Below are positions 6,698 through 12,160 of a DNA stretch of 12,160 nucleotides, one piece after another. This DNA comes from Treponema sp. (GTDB lineage Bacteria > Spirochaetota > Spirochaetia > Treponematales > Breznakiellaceae). Position 1 is the first letter of the stretch. Each line of letters opens with the position of its first letter. The stretch covers positions 1 through 12,160 of the forward strand of contig JAITAN010000195.1 in NCBI GenBank assembly GCA_031284105.1, written 5' to 3'. Made by a program: the position numbers and the translations under genes. The notes beneath the pieces were generated by a model. It searched no databases. It had not been told where the DNA came from and saw only the letters and a list, made by a program, of their open reading frames with translations.

Positions 6698-6756
6698 TTC
6701 CCTGCGCCGGTATTATCCGTATCAGGTTCAAAGGGTATAATCTCAGGCGTCCCGTT
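6698..6756 (-). ncRNA. TPP riboswitch (THI element)
   Basis: Read on the minus strand, the leader of thiB has the THI-element signatures in order: CGGGACGC, CTGAGA, ATACCC, TTTGAACCTGAT, the CGG-ATAATA-CCG hairpin (P5) and GCGCAGGGAA. These are the thiamine pyrophosphate-sensing elements, and the adjacent gene is a thiamine receptor, as known for this class. The element is compact: only four bases (ACGC) separate the GGG of P2 from CTGAGA, where canonical members have the P3 stem-loop. It is expected to lower thiB expression when TPP is high, through the weak hairpin at 6671-6695 or by masking the ribosome binding site. Immediately upstream lies the inverted repeat GTTGATT/AATCAAC (6755-6777), whose loop carries an extended -10-like TGATATGCT that may be the promoter. 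Confidence 0.9.
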
Positions 6757-6803
6757 GATTAAGCATATCAATCAACCGGTCAACCACCCCGATAAAATCT
6801 CAA

Positions 6804-6833
6804 TAAAAAAATACGGCTCCACACAGGAACCGT
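6804..6833 (-). terminator. Intrinsic terminator after tRNA-Gly
   Basis: On the minus strand ACGGTTCC (6833-6826) pairs with GGAGCCGT (6820-6813), with one G-U pair and a 5-nt loop, followed by A and seven T residues. It lies 3 bp after the tRNA-Gly 3' end and separates the tRNA unit from the thiB leader, so thiB needs its own promoter within about 6757-6803. Confidence 0.85.
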
Positions 6834-6835
6834 AG

Positions 6836-6907
6836 AGCGGGAAACGGGAGTCGGACCCGCGACATCGACCTTGGCAAGGTCGCGCTCTACCACTGAGCTA
6901 TTCCCGC
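6836..6907 (-). tRNA. tRNA-Gly (GCC)
   Basis: This 72-nt gene folds into a complete cloverleaf: acceptor GCGGGAA/TTCCCGC with discriminator U, D stem GCTC/GAGC with GG in the loop, anticodon arm CGACC-TTGCCAA-GGTCG (anticodon GCC), a 5-nt variable loop and T stem GCGGG/CCCGT. The 3' CCA is not encoded and must be added by the CCA-adding enzyme. The T loop reads TCCGACT, so position 55, almost always U (pseudouridine), is C. Its own promoter lies at 6920-6948 and a terminator directly follows. Confidence 0.95.
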
Positions 6908-6919
6908 AAAAGCAACTAT

Positions 6920-6948
6920 ACAGTACCAAATTCTTTTTAATATGTCAA
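6920..6948 (-). promoter_or_regulatory. Promoter of tRNA-Gly
   Basis: On the minus strand TTGACA (6948-6943) and TACTGT (6925-6920) are spaced by 17 bp, placing transcription start near 6913, about 6 nt before the mature tRNA. The -35 block CTTGACATAT is identical to that of the tRNA-Lys promoter. Confidence 0.7.
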
Positions 6949-7005
6949 GCGGTTTTAACCAAAATCTCACAATTTTCTTATTACGTCTCACATCTGCTTG
7001 CAAAA

Positions 7006-7078
7006 TGAGCCGCCCGAGGATCGAACTCAGGACCCGCAGATTAAGAGTCTGCTGCTCTACCAGCTGAGCTAGCGGCCC
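7006..7078 (-). tRNA. tRNA-Lys (CUU)
   Basis: This 73-nt gene folds as a standard cloverleaf: acceptor GGGCCGC/GCGGCTC (one G-U pair) with discriminator A, D stem GCTC/GAGC, anticodon arm GCAGA-CTCTTAA-TCTGC (anticodon CTT), a 5-nt variable loop and T arm CTGAG-TTCGATC-CTCGG with a fully canonical T loop. CCA is not encoded. It lies upstream of tRNA-Gly on the same strand, about 98 bp away, and no clear terminator separates them. Confidence 0.96.
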
Positions 7079-7105
7079 CTCATCATCAAGCTGTTTTATG
7101 GGTAA

Positions 7106-7134
7106 AGTATAGAAAAAAACGCAGCATATGTCAA
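7106..7134 (-). promoter_or_regulatory. Strong promoter of tRNA-Lys
   Basis: On the minus strand a consensus TTGACA (7134-7129) and TATACT (7111-7106) are spaced by exactly 17 bp. Transcription would start near 7099, giving a leader of about 20 nt before the mature tRNA-Lys. It may also contribute to tRNA-Gly by read-through. Confidence 0.85.
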
Positions 7135-7180
7135 GTCTTATGCAACTCTTTTTTATACATTTACGCAATTATCATCAGAA

Positions 7181-7288
7181 GTATACCCCTCTTCGCAGGA
7201 TGCGGCTTCGGTCAGACATGACATAGGCTATATCTGACCGCGGCTTTTTCCATCGCTTTAATGGTTTCTTCATTATGATAGGGTATAC
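7181..7288. repeat. Nested inverted repeats upstream of nrdG
   Basis: The outer arms GTATACCC (7181-7188) and GGGTATAC (7281-7288) enclose an inner perfect 8-bp stem CGGTCAGA/TCTGACCG (7209-7216/7233-7240), which on the plus strand is followed within 5 bp by five T residues. It could be a structured RNA, an operator region or the debris of a former gene. It lies upstream of the nrdG promoter, so it is not part of that leader unless transcription starts earlier. Confidence 0.45.
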
Positions 7289-7351
7289 GTCGAGGCGCGG
7301 TTTAAGAATCATTTGCAATGGCGTTACAAACCACAGGTCGATACCTCCGCC

Positions 7352-7380
7352 TTGTGAAAGCAAAGCAAACCGGCTATACT
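7352..7380 (+). promoter_or_regulatory. Candidate promoter of nrdG
   Basis: TTGTGA (7352-7357) and TATACT (7375-7380) are spaced by 17 bp, with a start expected near 7387. This favours the internal ATG at 7426 (or 7414) as the nrdG start over the upstream ATG at 7318. Confidence 0.55.
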
Positions 7381-7425
7381 AACTGCCGTCCCGCGTGCGG
7401 CAACGCCTGCCGGATGTTGAATAGT

Positions 7426-8178
7426 ATGGAACAAATAACAAATGCCGGCGTGAAAATAGCGTTACGCAAGACGAGTTTAGTTGATTTTCCGGGAAAAATC
7501 GCATCGGTTCTTTTTTTTGCGGGGTGCGGCTTGCGCTGCCCCTGGTGTCATAACCGCGAGTTGGTGCTGACGGAAGCCGCGGCCGCGCCGGCAGATGTAC
7601 AAAGCGCGGCTTCGGAGATGCTTATTGGTCCTGACGATGCACTGTCGCATATCAAAAAACGGCGGAACGTACTGGGAGGCGTTGTGTTGAGCGGCGGAGA
7701 GCCGACACTGTATCGGGATCTGCCGGTTATGATACGGCGGATTAAAGAAATAGGGCTGTCGGTTAAACTGGATACGAATGGCATGAATCCCGATATGCTC
7801 AAAAAACTATTTGAGACAACAGAGACCGCTCCCGATTATATTGCTATGGATTTGAAACTCGCGCCCCATCGGTATGGTGAAATAGCGCCGAACGCCAAAA
7901 AAGCGGAAGACTCACTGCGCAAGAGCGCGGAACTTATCCGTAATTCGGGAATAAAACACGAATACCGTACGCTTGCGCTGCCCAATATCACAGAAAACGA
8001 CATCGCCGCGCTTGCAGGACTGACCGACGGCGCGCCGTGGTATGTCCGGGCGTTCAGACCGGGAAGCTGCCTCGATCCGTCATGGAACGGTTTTGATGCG
8101 TCAACAGAGCAGGCTATCGGTATGCTGGCGGACAAGATACGGGCATTGGGAAAAAACGGCATGGCAGGCGGCCTCTAA
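7426..8178 (+). CDS. nrdG: Anaerobic ribonucleotide reductase activating protein (radical SAM)
   Basis: This radical SAM enzyme uses a [4Fe-4S] cluster and S-adenosylmethionine to generate the glycyl radical on class III reductase NrdD, enabling dNTP synthesis without oxygen. From ATG 7426 it is 250 aa. The N-terminal motif SLVDFPGK and the cluster motif C-G-L-R-C-P-W-C (Cys34, Cys38, Cys41, a CxxxCxxC) match the NrdG2-type family, and SGGEPT is the SAM-binding GGE motif. The frame is open to ATG 7318, but the additional 36 residues look unlike the family and would start before the promoter at 7352-7380. ATG 7414 is also possible, and no strong ribosome binding site marks any start. nrdD is not in the window, so the target protein is inferred; some relatives activate other glycyl-radical enzymes. 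Confidence 0.85.
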   Translation: MEQITNAGVKIALRKTSLVDFPGKIASVLFFAGCGLRCPWCHNRELVLTEAAAAPADVQSAASEMLIGPDDALSHIKKRRNVLGGVVLSGGEPTLYRDLPVMIRRIKEIGLSVKLDTNGMNPDMLKKLFETTETAPDYIAMDLKLAPHRYGEIAPNAKKAEDSLRKSAELIRNSGIKHEYRTLALPNITENDIAALAGLTDGAPWYVRAFRPGSCLDPSWNGFDASTEQAIGMLADKIRALGKNGMAGGL

Positions 8179-8197
8179 CGGCAACGATCCGCCCGTG

Positions 8198-8226
8198 TTG
8201 ACACTTCAACCGGTATGCGGTATTCT
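8198..8226 (+). promoter_or_regulatory. Promoter of the membrane protein - hybrid kinase unit
   Basis: TTGACA (8198-8203) and TATTCT (8221-8226) are spaced by 17 bp, 20 bp after the nrdG stop. Transcription would start near 8233, so a translation start at 8215 is excluded for the following gene if this promoter is used. Confidence 0.75.
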
Positions 8227-8286
8227 TTACCACGCAATAAAATTGACCGGCATCGTATACATAAAACGGGAGGAAAAATATATCGT

Positions 8287-8691
8287 ATGGGCGATCATTT
8301 TTTATTTGTTATCCGTAGGGAGAAAGGAAGCGTGCGTTTGGGTATACTCGTATTTGCAGCGCCGAACCTTGCAATCTTTCCGTTTTATTTTTTAACGAGA
8401 GCTGCCGGTAAAAAAATGGTTACCTATCCGTATTCATGGCATTCCGATCCTGAAAAGAATTCCGGCTTTGGTACCTATACGATGGTAATCCTCAAGGGCA
8501 TATTTGCCGGCGCTGCGGTTTTTTCTCTTTTTTCTTTTTTGCCGCCGTTTATAACTTTTACAAGATCCATGGAGAATCTGTTTTACGCCGTCATAGAAAA
8601 GCTGTTGTTATACCGGCGCTTTTATGCGCAGCCGGTTCCTTTGATTACGGGGAACCCGCACGCGCGATTGAAACGATTCTTGAAAAGGTGA
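8287..8691 (+). CDS. Small membrane protein of unknown function
   Basis: From ATG 8287 the product is 134 aa with two hydrophobic stretches, about residues 17-31 (GILVFAAPNLAIFPF) and 67-92 (ILKGIFAGAAVFSLFSFLPPFITF region), so an integral membrane protein is likely. The frame is open to ATG 8215, but that lies within the promoter at 8198-8226. GGGAGG (8270-8275) lies rather far (about 11 nt) from ATG 8287, so the start is not certain. I recognise no family. It ends 6 bp before the histidine kinase gene and shares its promoter, so a role in the same signalling pathway, such as sensing or accessory membrane partner, is possible but only inferred from position. Confidence 0.62.
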   Translation: MGDHFLFVIRREKGSVRLGILVFAAPNLAIFPFYFLTRAAGKKMVTYPYSWHSDPEKNSGFGTYTMVILKGIFAGAAVFSLFSFLPPFITFTRSMENLFYAVIEKLLLYRRFYAQPVPLITGNPHARLKRFLKR

Positions 8692-8697
8692 AAGAAT

Positions 8698-11415
8698 ATG
8701 AACACGGATTATGATTATTATAAGATTGCGAACAGAGTAACCCTCATGGCAATGGGGGTATTCATGGTTTCCAGAGTGATAAACGCGCTTGTTTTGGGCG
8801 AAATCAAGCAGGGGATTATTGGCGGGGCGGCTTGTGCGGCGGCTATTTTATTTACGTTTGCCGTACAGCGTATGAACAAAGCGCTCAATTCCGCCCTATT
8901 TGTACCGCTATTTGTGTATATTATCTACATTGCGGCGTCTTTCTTTATGGACAGCTTCACCTACTTTTTCAGCATGTATCTTGCTATTCTCTGCATAGGA
9001 ATCATGTATAATAACCGTCAGAGATTACTGCAATTCATTATTATAACGCTCATCATAAACATCATACTCGTCTATTTCCGTGTACCGCTTTCCCACATGG
9101 GAACGCGCGCGCCCTTTAGCGAGGTTGTCGTACACAGCGTTCTGATGCTTTTTAGTTCCTCAATGATTTACCTGATTACCCATCTCGCATCCGACAAAAA
9201 CAACAAAGCCGTCAAAGCCGAAGATACGTTTCACACCCTCATGGCGACTACCCAAAACAAGACCGCCATCCTTGATGAATATAATTGCATCACCTATATA
9301 AGCAAGCCTATGGCGGAATTCGCCGGCGTCGAGGATGCGGAGCCGTATATCGGCAAGCCTTTTTTAGACCTGTTTGAAAACGCGGCCGTCAATCTCATGT
9401 TCGGCGAAATTCTAAAAGCGACGGGCACCTTTGAGGAGACGCGGGAGGTTAAGCAGGGCGGCGCGGTGTACTATTTCAAAATTATCTCCGATAAACTACA
9501 GGGTACTACGAAAGGGCGCTTTATCGACATTACGGATATTACGCCGATTGTTCTGGCGAAACTGGAAGCGGAGACCGCGAACCGCGCAAAAAGCATCTTC
9601 CTTGCGAATATGAGTCATGAGATACGTACGCCCATGAACGTCATCATGGGCATGAGCGATCTTATGCGTACCGATAACCTTGACGCCATACAACAATCCT
9701 ATTTTAAGAATATCAGGAAAATGTCCAAAGTGCTGCTGTCCATCATCAATGACGTGCTTGACTTCTCAAAAATTGAAGCGGGTAAATTCGATCTTATTCC
9801 GGTACATTTCGACCTTTACGCCTTATTCGACAATCTGTATTCCATCAATTACTTCCTTGCGGAGAATAAAGGACTGTATCTGGAGAAAGACTTTGACGCC
9901 GCCCTTCCCCGTGTGCTTTATGGAGACGAGATACGCATCCGGCAAATTGCAACGAATCTTCTGAACAACGCCATTAAGTACACCCGAAAAGGGTCCGTGC
10001 ATTTCCGCATGAAAAGCGGCAAACGGTACGGCGTTCTGTACCTTATTGTCGAAGTGGAAGATACCGGTATCGGCATACAAGAAGAATATATTCCGAAAGT
10101 GTTCGATAATTTCCAGCAGATCGATATCTTCAAAAACCGCGGCGTCATGGGAACGGGGCTGGGGCTTCCCATTACCAAACAGCTTACCGAAATGATGGGC
10201 GGTTTCATTGAGGTCAAGAGTCAATACGGCAAAGGTTCGGTTTTTATGGTGTATATTCCCATTATCCAAGGAGACGTTTCAAAAGTAGAGATCGAGACGG
10301 AGGGGCTTCAATTTGTTGCCGCGCGTGAACATGCGGTTTCGGTACTGGCGGTTGACGATATGCCGATGAATCTTGCGGTTGTCGGCGGGTTTCTGAACAG
10401 GCACAAGATACCGGCCGATTCCGTAACAAGCGGTATGGAAGCGATCCGTTTTATAGAGAAGAAGGCGAAGGAAGGGGGCATGTACGACCTCGTCTTCATG
10501 GATCACATGATGCCTGATATGGACGGCATTGAAACCGCAAAGCGGATACGGGAGTTGGGTTTTACCATGCCGATAATCGCGCTTACCGCAAACGCCGTTG
10601 CCGGCGCCAAAGAACTGCTGCTTAAATCCGGTATGGATGATTTTATCAGTAAACCGATGGAAGCGTACGCCTTGAATGCGATATTGATAAAATGGCTTCC
10701 TCCTGAAAAGATTTGCGTACAGGGCGATGTATATGACAAAACCCGGTTTGCTTTTCAAGAGCGGGATGCCTCGGTTGATACCCTTACGGGTGAACTTTTG
10801 AACATTGCGGGGCTTGACGTGGGGAAGGGGCTGCACTATTCCGGCGGCGCGCGGCAGTACCGCAAACTGCTCCGGCAGTTCTGCGCCAACTTTGGCGAAG
10901 GGGCGAACGATCTGCGTGAAAGGCTGCGTACCGGCGATTGGCAGGGGTATGCGGGGCGCGTTCACGCTTTTAAGGGCATATTCGGCGCGCTTGGTATGCG
11001 GAACCTGTCCGAGCAGGCGGAACGGCTGGAATTCGCGGGTAAGGATGCGGCCGGAATGAACGCGGGCCGCGGTGAAGAAACGCGGAAAAAGGATGCAGCC
11101 TTCTGTAACGATGATGCCGAAGCGTTTATAAAAGCCATGACCGATTTTCGGAACGCGCTGCTTGCGACCTCTCTGTTTGAGGATGAACCGTGCGGCAAAA
11201 TCACGGTTGAACCGGCGCGTGCGCGGGAGAAACTCGCGGCCCTGCGTCAGGCATGTACGTCCATGAAAGCGAAGTCCGCGGGCGAAATAGCCGACGAATT
11301 GCAGCGCTTCGCTTTTGACGAGAAAACCGAAGCCGCGGTTAGGTATATCTGCGGGTTAATTTCTTCTTTTGAATATGAAAAAGCCCTTGAAAAAATAGAT
11401 GAACTTATAATATAA
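8698..11415 (+). CDS. Hybrid sensor histidine kinase (TM-PAS-HisKA-HATPase-REC-HPt)
   Basis: This 905-aa protein is a membrane sensor for multistep phosphorelay. Domains in order: about six membrane segments within residues 13-163; a PAS-like domain (about 175-285); HisKA with NMSHEIRTPMN, phospho-acceptor His307; HATPase with N-box NLLNNAIKYT (Asn424), G1 box DTGIGI (455-460) and G2 box GTGLGL (485-490); a receiver domain (about 546-668) with acidic Asp553/Asp554, phospho-acceptor Asp602 in MDHMMPDMDG, Thr630 and Lys652; and an HPt domain with VHAFKG, phospho-acceptor His756. All key residues are present, so a full His-Asp-His relay is expected. The C-terminal 100 residues are helical, as in many such kinases. 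AAGGTG precedes ATG 8698, and the gene is co-transcribed with the upstream membrane protein. No output response regulator is nearby, so the signal and target are unknown. Confidence 0.95.
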   Translation: MNTDYDYYKIANRVTLMAMGVFMVSRVINALVLGEIKQGIIGGAACAAAILFTFAVQRMNKALNSALFVPLFVYIIYIAASFFMDSFTYFFSMYLAILCIGIMYNNRQRLLQFIIITLIINIILVYFRVPLSHMGTRAPFSEVVVHSVLMLFSSSMIYLITHLASDKNNKAVKAEDTFHTLMATTQNKTAILDEYNCITYISKPMAEFAGVEDAEPYIGKPFLDLFENAAVNLMFGEILKATGTFEETREVKQGGAVYYFKIISDKLQGTTKGRFIDITDITPIVLAKLEAETANRAKSIFLANMSHEIRTPMNVIMGMSDLMRTDNLDAIQQSYFKNIRKMSKVLLSIINDVLDFSKIEAGKFDLIPVHFDLYALFDNLYSINYFLAENKGLYLEKDFDAALPRVLYGDEIRIRQIATNLLNNAIKYTRKGSVHFRMKSGKRYGVLYLIVEVEDTGIGIQEEYIPKVFDNFQQIDIFKNRGVMGTGLGLPITKQLTEMMGGFIEVKSQYGKGSVFMVYIPIIQGDVSKVEIETEGLQFVAAREHAVSVLAVDDMPMNLAVVGGFLNRHKIPADSVTSGMEAIRFIEKKAKEGGMYDLVFMDHMMPDMDGIETAKRIRELGFTMPIIALTANAVAGAKELLLKSGMDDFISKPMEAYALNAILIKWLPPEKICVQGDVYDKTRFAFQERDASVDTLTGELLNIAGLDVGKGLHYSGGARQYRKLLRQFCANFGEGANDLRERLRTGDWQGYAGRVHAFKGIFGALGMRNLSEQAERLEFAGKDAAGMNAGRGEETRKKDAAFCNDDAEAFIKAMTDFRNALLATSLFEDEPCGKITVEPARAREKLAALRQACTSMKAKSAGEIADELQRFAFDEKTEAAVRYICGLISSFEYEKALEKIDELII

Positions 11416-11469
11416 GCGATTGGGCGCGTTTGACGGCGGGCTCACTGTAAGGGAACGCAATGACGCGCC

Positions 11470-11507
11470 GCGGGGGGCCGTCCGCGGCGCGGGGGGCCGT
11501 CCATGCC
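11470..11507. repeat. G-rich 19-bp tandem duplication
   Basis: GCGGGGGGCCGTCC occurs at 11470-11483 and again at 11489-11502, each followed by five similar bases, forming a direct repeat of 19 bp. The second copy supplies the 5' arm of the terminator at 11487-11518. Confidence 0.8.
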
Positions 11508-11518
11508 CCGCGCTTTTT
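11487..11518 (+). terminator. Intrinsic terminator after the hybrid kinase gene
   Basis: A perfect 8-bp GC-only stem GCGCGGGG/CCCCGCGC (11487-11494/11506-11513) with an 11-nt loop is followed by five T residues. It lies about 70 bp after the kinase stop codon and would end the two-gene transcript. Confidence 0.85.
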
Positions 11519-11678
11519 CATGGTTCCTTCTGTATTCGTCATTTTTTTTCTTGAATTCTTGTACGCGTTCCGGTAGTATGGCGGGCCTGAAAAAAATGAA
11601 ATTTCCGGCCGTTGCAAACCGCCCGTATCCTGAAATCTTTCTGATGCGCCCCATTCTTCGGGTGCTCCCAAGAACCGG

Positions 11679-11694
11679 CGGCGCCATGGCGCCG
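11679..11694. repeat. 16-bp perfect palindrome
   Basis: CGGCGCCATGGCGCCG is its own reverse complement and sits in the gap between the kinase gene and the 21-bp array. It has no following T tract, so it is not an intrinsic terminator; a shifted pairing CCGGCG/CGCCGG (11675-11680/11690-11695) could also form a hairpin. It may be a protein-binding site. Confidence 0.8.
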
Positions 11695-11793
11695 GCTGAT
11701 TCCCCTTCTCCGCTATGTACCCGTATATTGCCGCCCTGTAAACCGCGGGCGTTTTACCGGCAAAACCCGCCCGCCATCACGCGGAACGCCTCT

Positions 11794-12160
11794 TTTTGAA
11801 GGCGGAATATTTTGTTCTAAAGACGAAACGCCTCGTTCTGAAGACAGAACGTCGCGTTCTGAAGACAGAACATCGCGTTCTGAAGACAGAATACCTCATT
11901 CTGAAGACAGAATACTCCATTCTGAAGACAGAACGTCTCATTCTGAAGACAGAACGTCTCATTCTGAAGACAGAACGTCTCATTCTGAAGACAGAACGTC
12001 GCGTTCTGAAGACAGAATACCTCATTCTGAAGACAGAACGTCTCATTCTGAAGACAGAATACCTCATTCTGAAGACAGAACGTCTCATTCTGAAGACAGA
12101 ACACTCCATTCTGAAGACAGAATACTTTATTCTGAAGACAGAACACTCCATTCTGAAGAC
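11794..12160. repeat. 21-bp tandem repeat array, 16 full units, runs off the end
   Basis: A degenerate first unit (11794-11814) is followed by 16 full 21-bp units from 11815 and a partial one at the window end. From the second full unit on, the 14-bp core TTCTGAAGACAGAA is invariant; it carries the dyad TTCTG/CAGAA around AAGA. The 7-bp linkers vary among a few types: CGTCTCA (most common), TACCTCA, TACTCCA, CGTCGCG, CATCGCG, CACTCCA and TACTTTA. Because 21 is a multiple of 3, several frames stay open on both strands as heptad repeats (plus: ILKTERL or SEDRTSH; minus: RMRRSVF or NETFCLQ). No start with a ribosome binding site is visible, so I regard it as non-coding unless a gene reads in from outside. 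Confidence 0.95.

Larger units (their letters stand above)
11416..11793. other. Intergenic region with terminator and palindrome, no clear gene
   Basis: Besides the G-rich duplication, terminator and palindrome listed separately, I see no convincing gene. Overlapping open frames of 81-98 codons exist on both strands (for example 11503-11799 plus and 11442-11687 minus). None has a recognisable motif or a good ribosome binding site, and those on the minus strand run through the terminator, so they are probably chance frames in GC-rich sequence. Confidence 0.5.

Noticed and set aside
7318..7425. N-terminal extension of nrdG from ATG 7318
   Set aside because: The 36 residues do not resemble the family and the best promoter lies inside this stretch at 7352-7380.
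7181..7425. NrdR box or cobalamin riboswitch in front of nrdG
   Set aside because: I looked for the NrdR palindrome and the B12-box and saw neither.
8215..8286. Start of the small membrane protein at ATG 8215
   Set aside because: The codon lies between the -35 and -10 of a near-consensus promoter.
10279..10965. Minus-strand frame of 228 codons opposite the hybrid kinase
   Set aside because: It is antisense to the receiver and HPt domains, whose motifs are intact on the plus strand; no family resemblance.
11503..11799. 98-codon plus-strand ORF with a possible lipoprotein-like Cys
   Set aside because: Its ATG lies in the loop of the kinase terminator, with no usable ribosome binding site, and the rest is low-complexity Pro/Arg-rich sequence.
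11777..12151. Heptad-repeat protein on the minus strand (RMRRSVF or NETFCLQ repeats)
   Set aside because: The frames stay open only because 21 is divisible by 3; two overlapping frames are equally open and none has a start with a ribosome binding site in view.
11794..12160. CRISPR array
   Set aside because: Unit length of 21 bp with a 14-bp core and 7-bp linkers that recur is far from repeat plus unique 30-40 bp spacers, and no cas gene is present.

Overview
The window looks like a chromosomal segment of a host-associated spirochaete, most likely a Treponema-type organism. This is inferred from the short spirochaete-style topoisomerase IV subunit A, the PPi-clade phosphofructokinase carrying an ATP-type glycine, the relaxed lipobox on a solute-binding lipoprotein, an anaerobic ribonucleotide reductase activase, and tRNA genes with no encoded CCA. 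I could run no database search, so the taxon and the less familiar families rest on motif reading.

Layout. 1-400 holds at most one weak hypothetical ORF. 401-546 is a degenerate array of 21-bp units with internal dyads that runs into the 5' region of parC (657-2588, +). A 329-bp gap follows, ending in a good promoter for a 6-phosphofructokinase (2918-4261, +), which is closed by a 10-bp-stem hairpin. 4340-5427 is a visibly AT-rich insert with a 50-aa single-span ORF overlapping a polytopic membrane protein gene by ATGA, then a gene split by a -1 frameshift exactly at a canonical A_AAA_AAC heptamer. Next, on the minus strand, is thiB (thiamine-binding lipoprotein, 5551-6603) under a TPP riboswitch (6698-6756) whose P3 stem appears to be missing. 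Upstream lie two minus-strand tRNA genes, Lys(CUU) and Gly(GCC), each with its own TTGACA promoter. The Gly tRNA has a C at T-loop position 55. On the plus strand follow an nrdG-type radical SAM activase (7426-8178), then a new transcription unit with its own TTGACA/TATTCT promoter encoding a small membrane protein of unknown function (8287-8691) and a 905-aa hybrid histidine kinase with HisKA, HATPase, REC and HPt domains (8698-11415). The kinase gene is followed by a strong terminator inside a duplicated G-rich segment, a 16-bp palindrome, and a second 21-bp tandem array (11794-12160) that runs off the end.

How it fits together. The genes are housekeeping or metabolic (chromosome decatenation, glycolysis, thiamine uptake, anaerobic dNTP synthesis, signalling) with little operon structure. 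thiB lacks its permease and ATPase partners, nrdG lacks nrdD, parC lacks parE, and the kinase lacks a response-regulator gene with an output domain. The parts most worth attention are the frameshifted gene, the minimal TPP aptamer, the odd tRNA-Gly and the two 21-bp arrays, whose plus-strand reading frames give similar heptads (ILEDKDL and ILKTERL).
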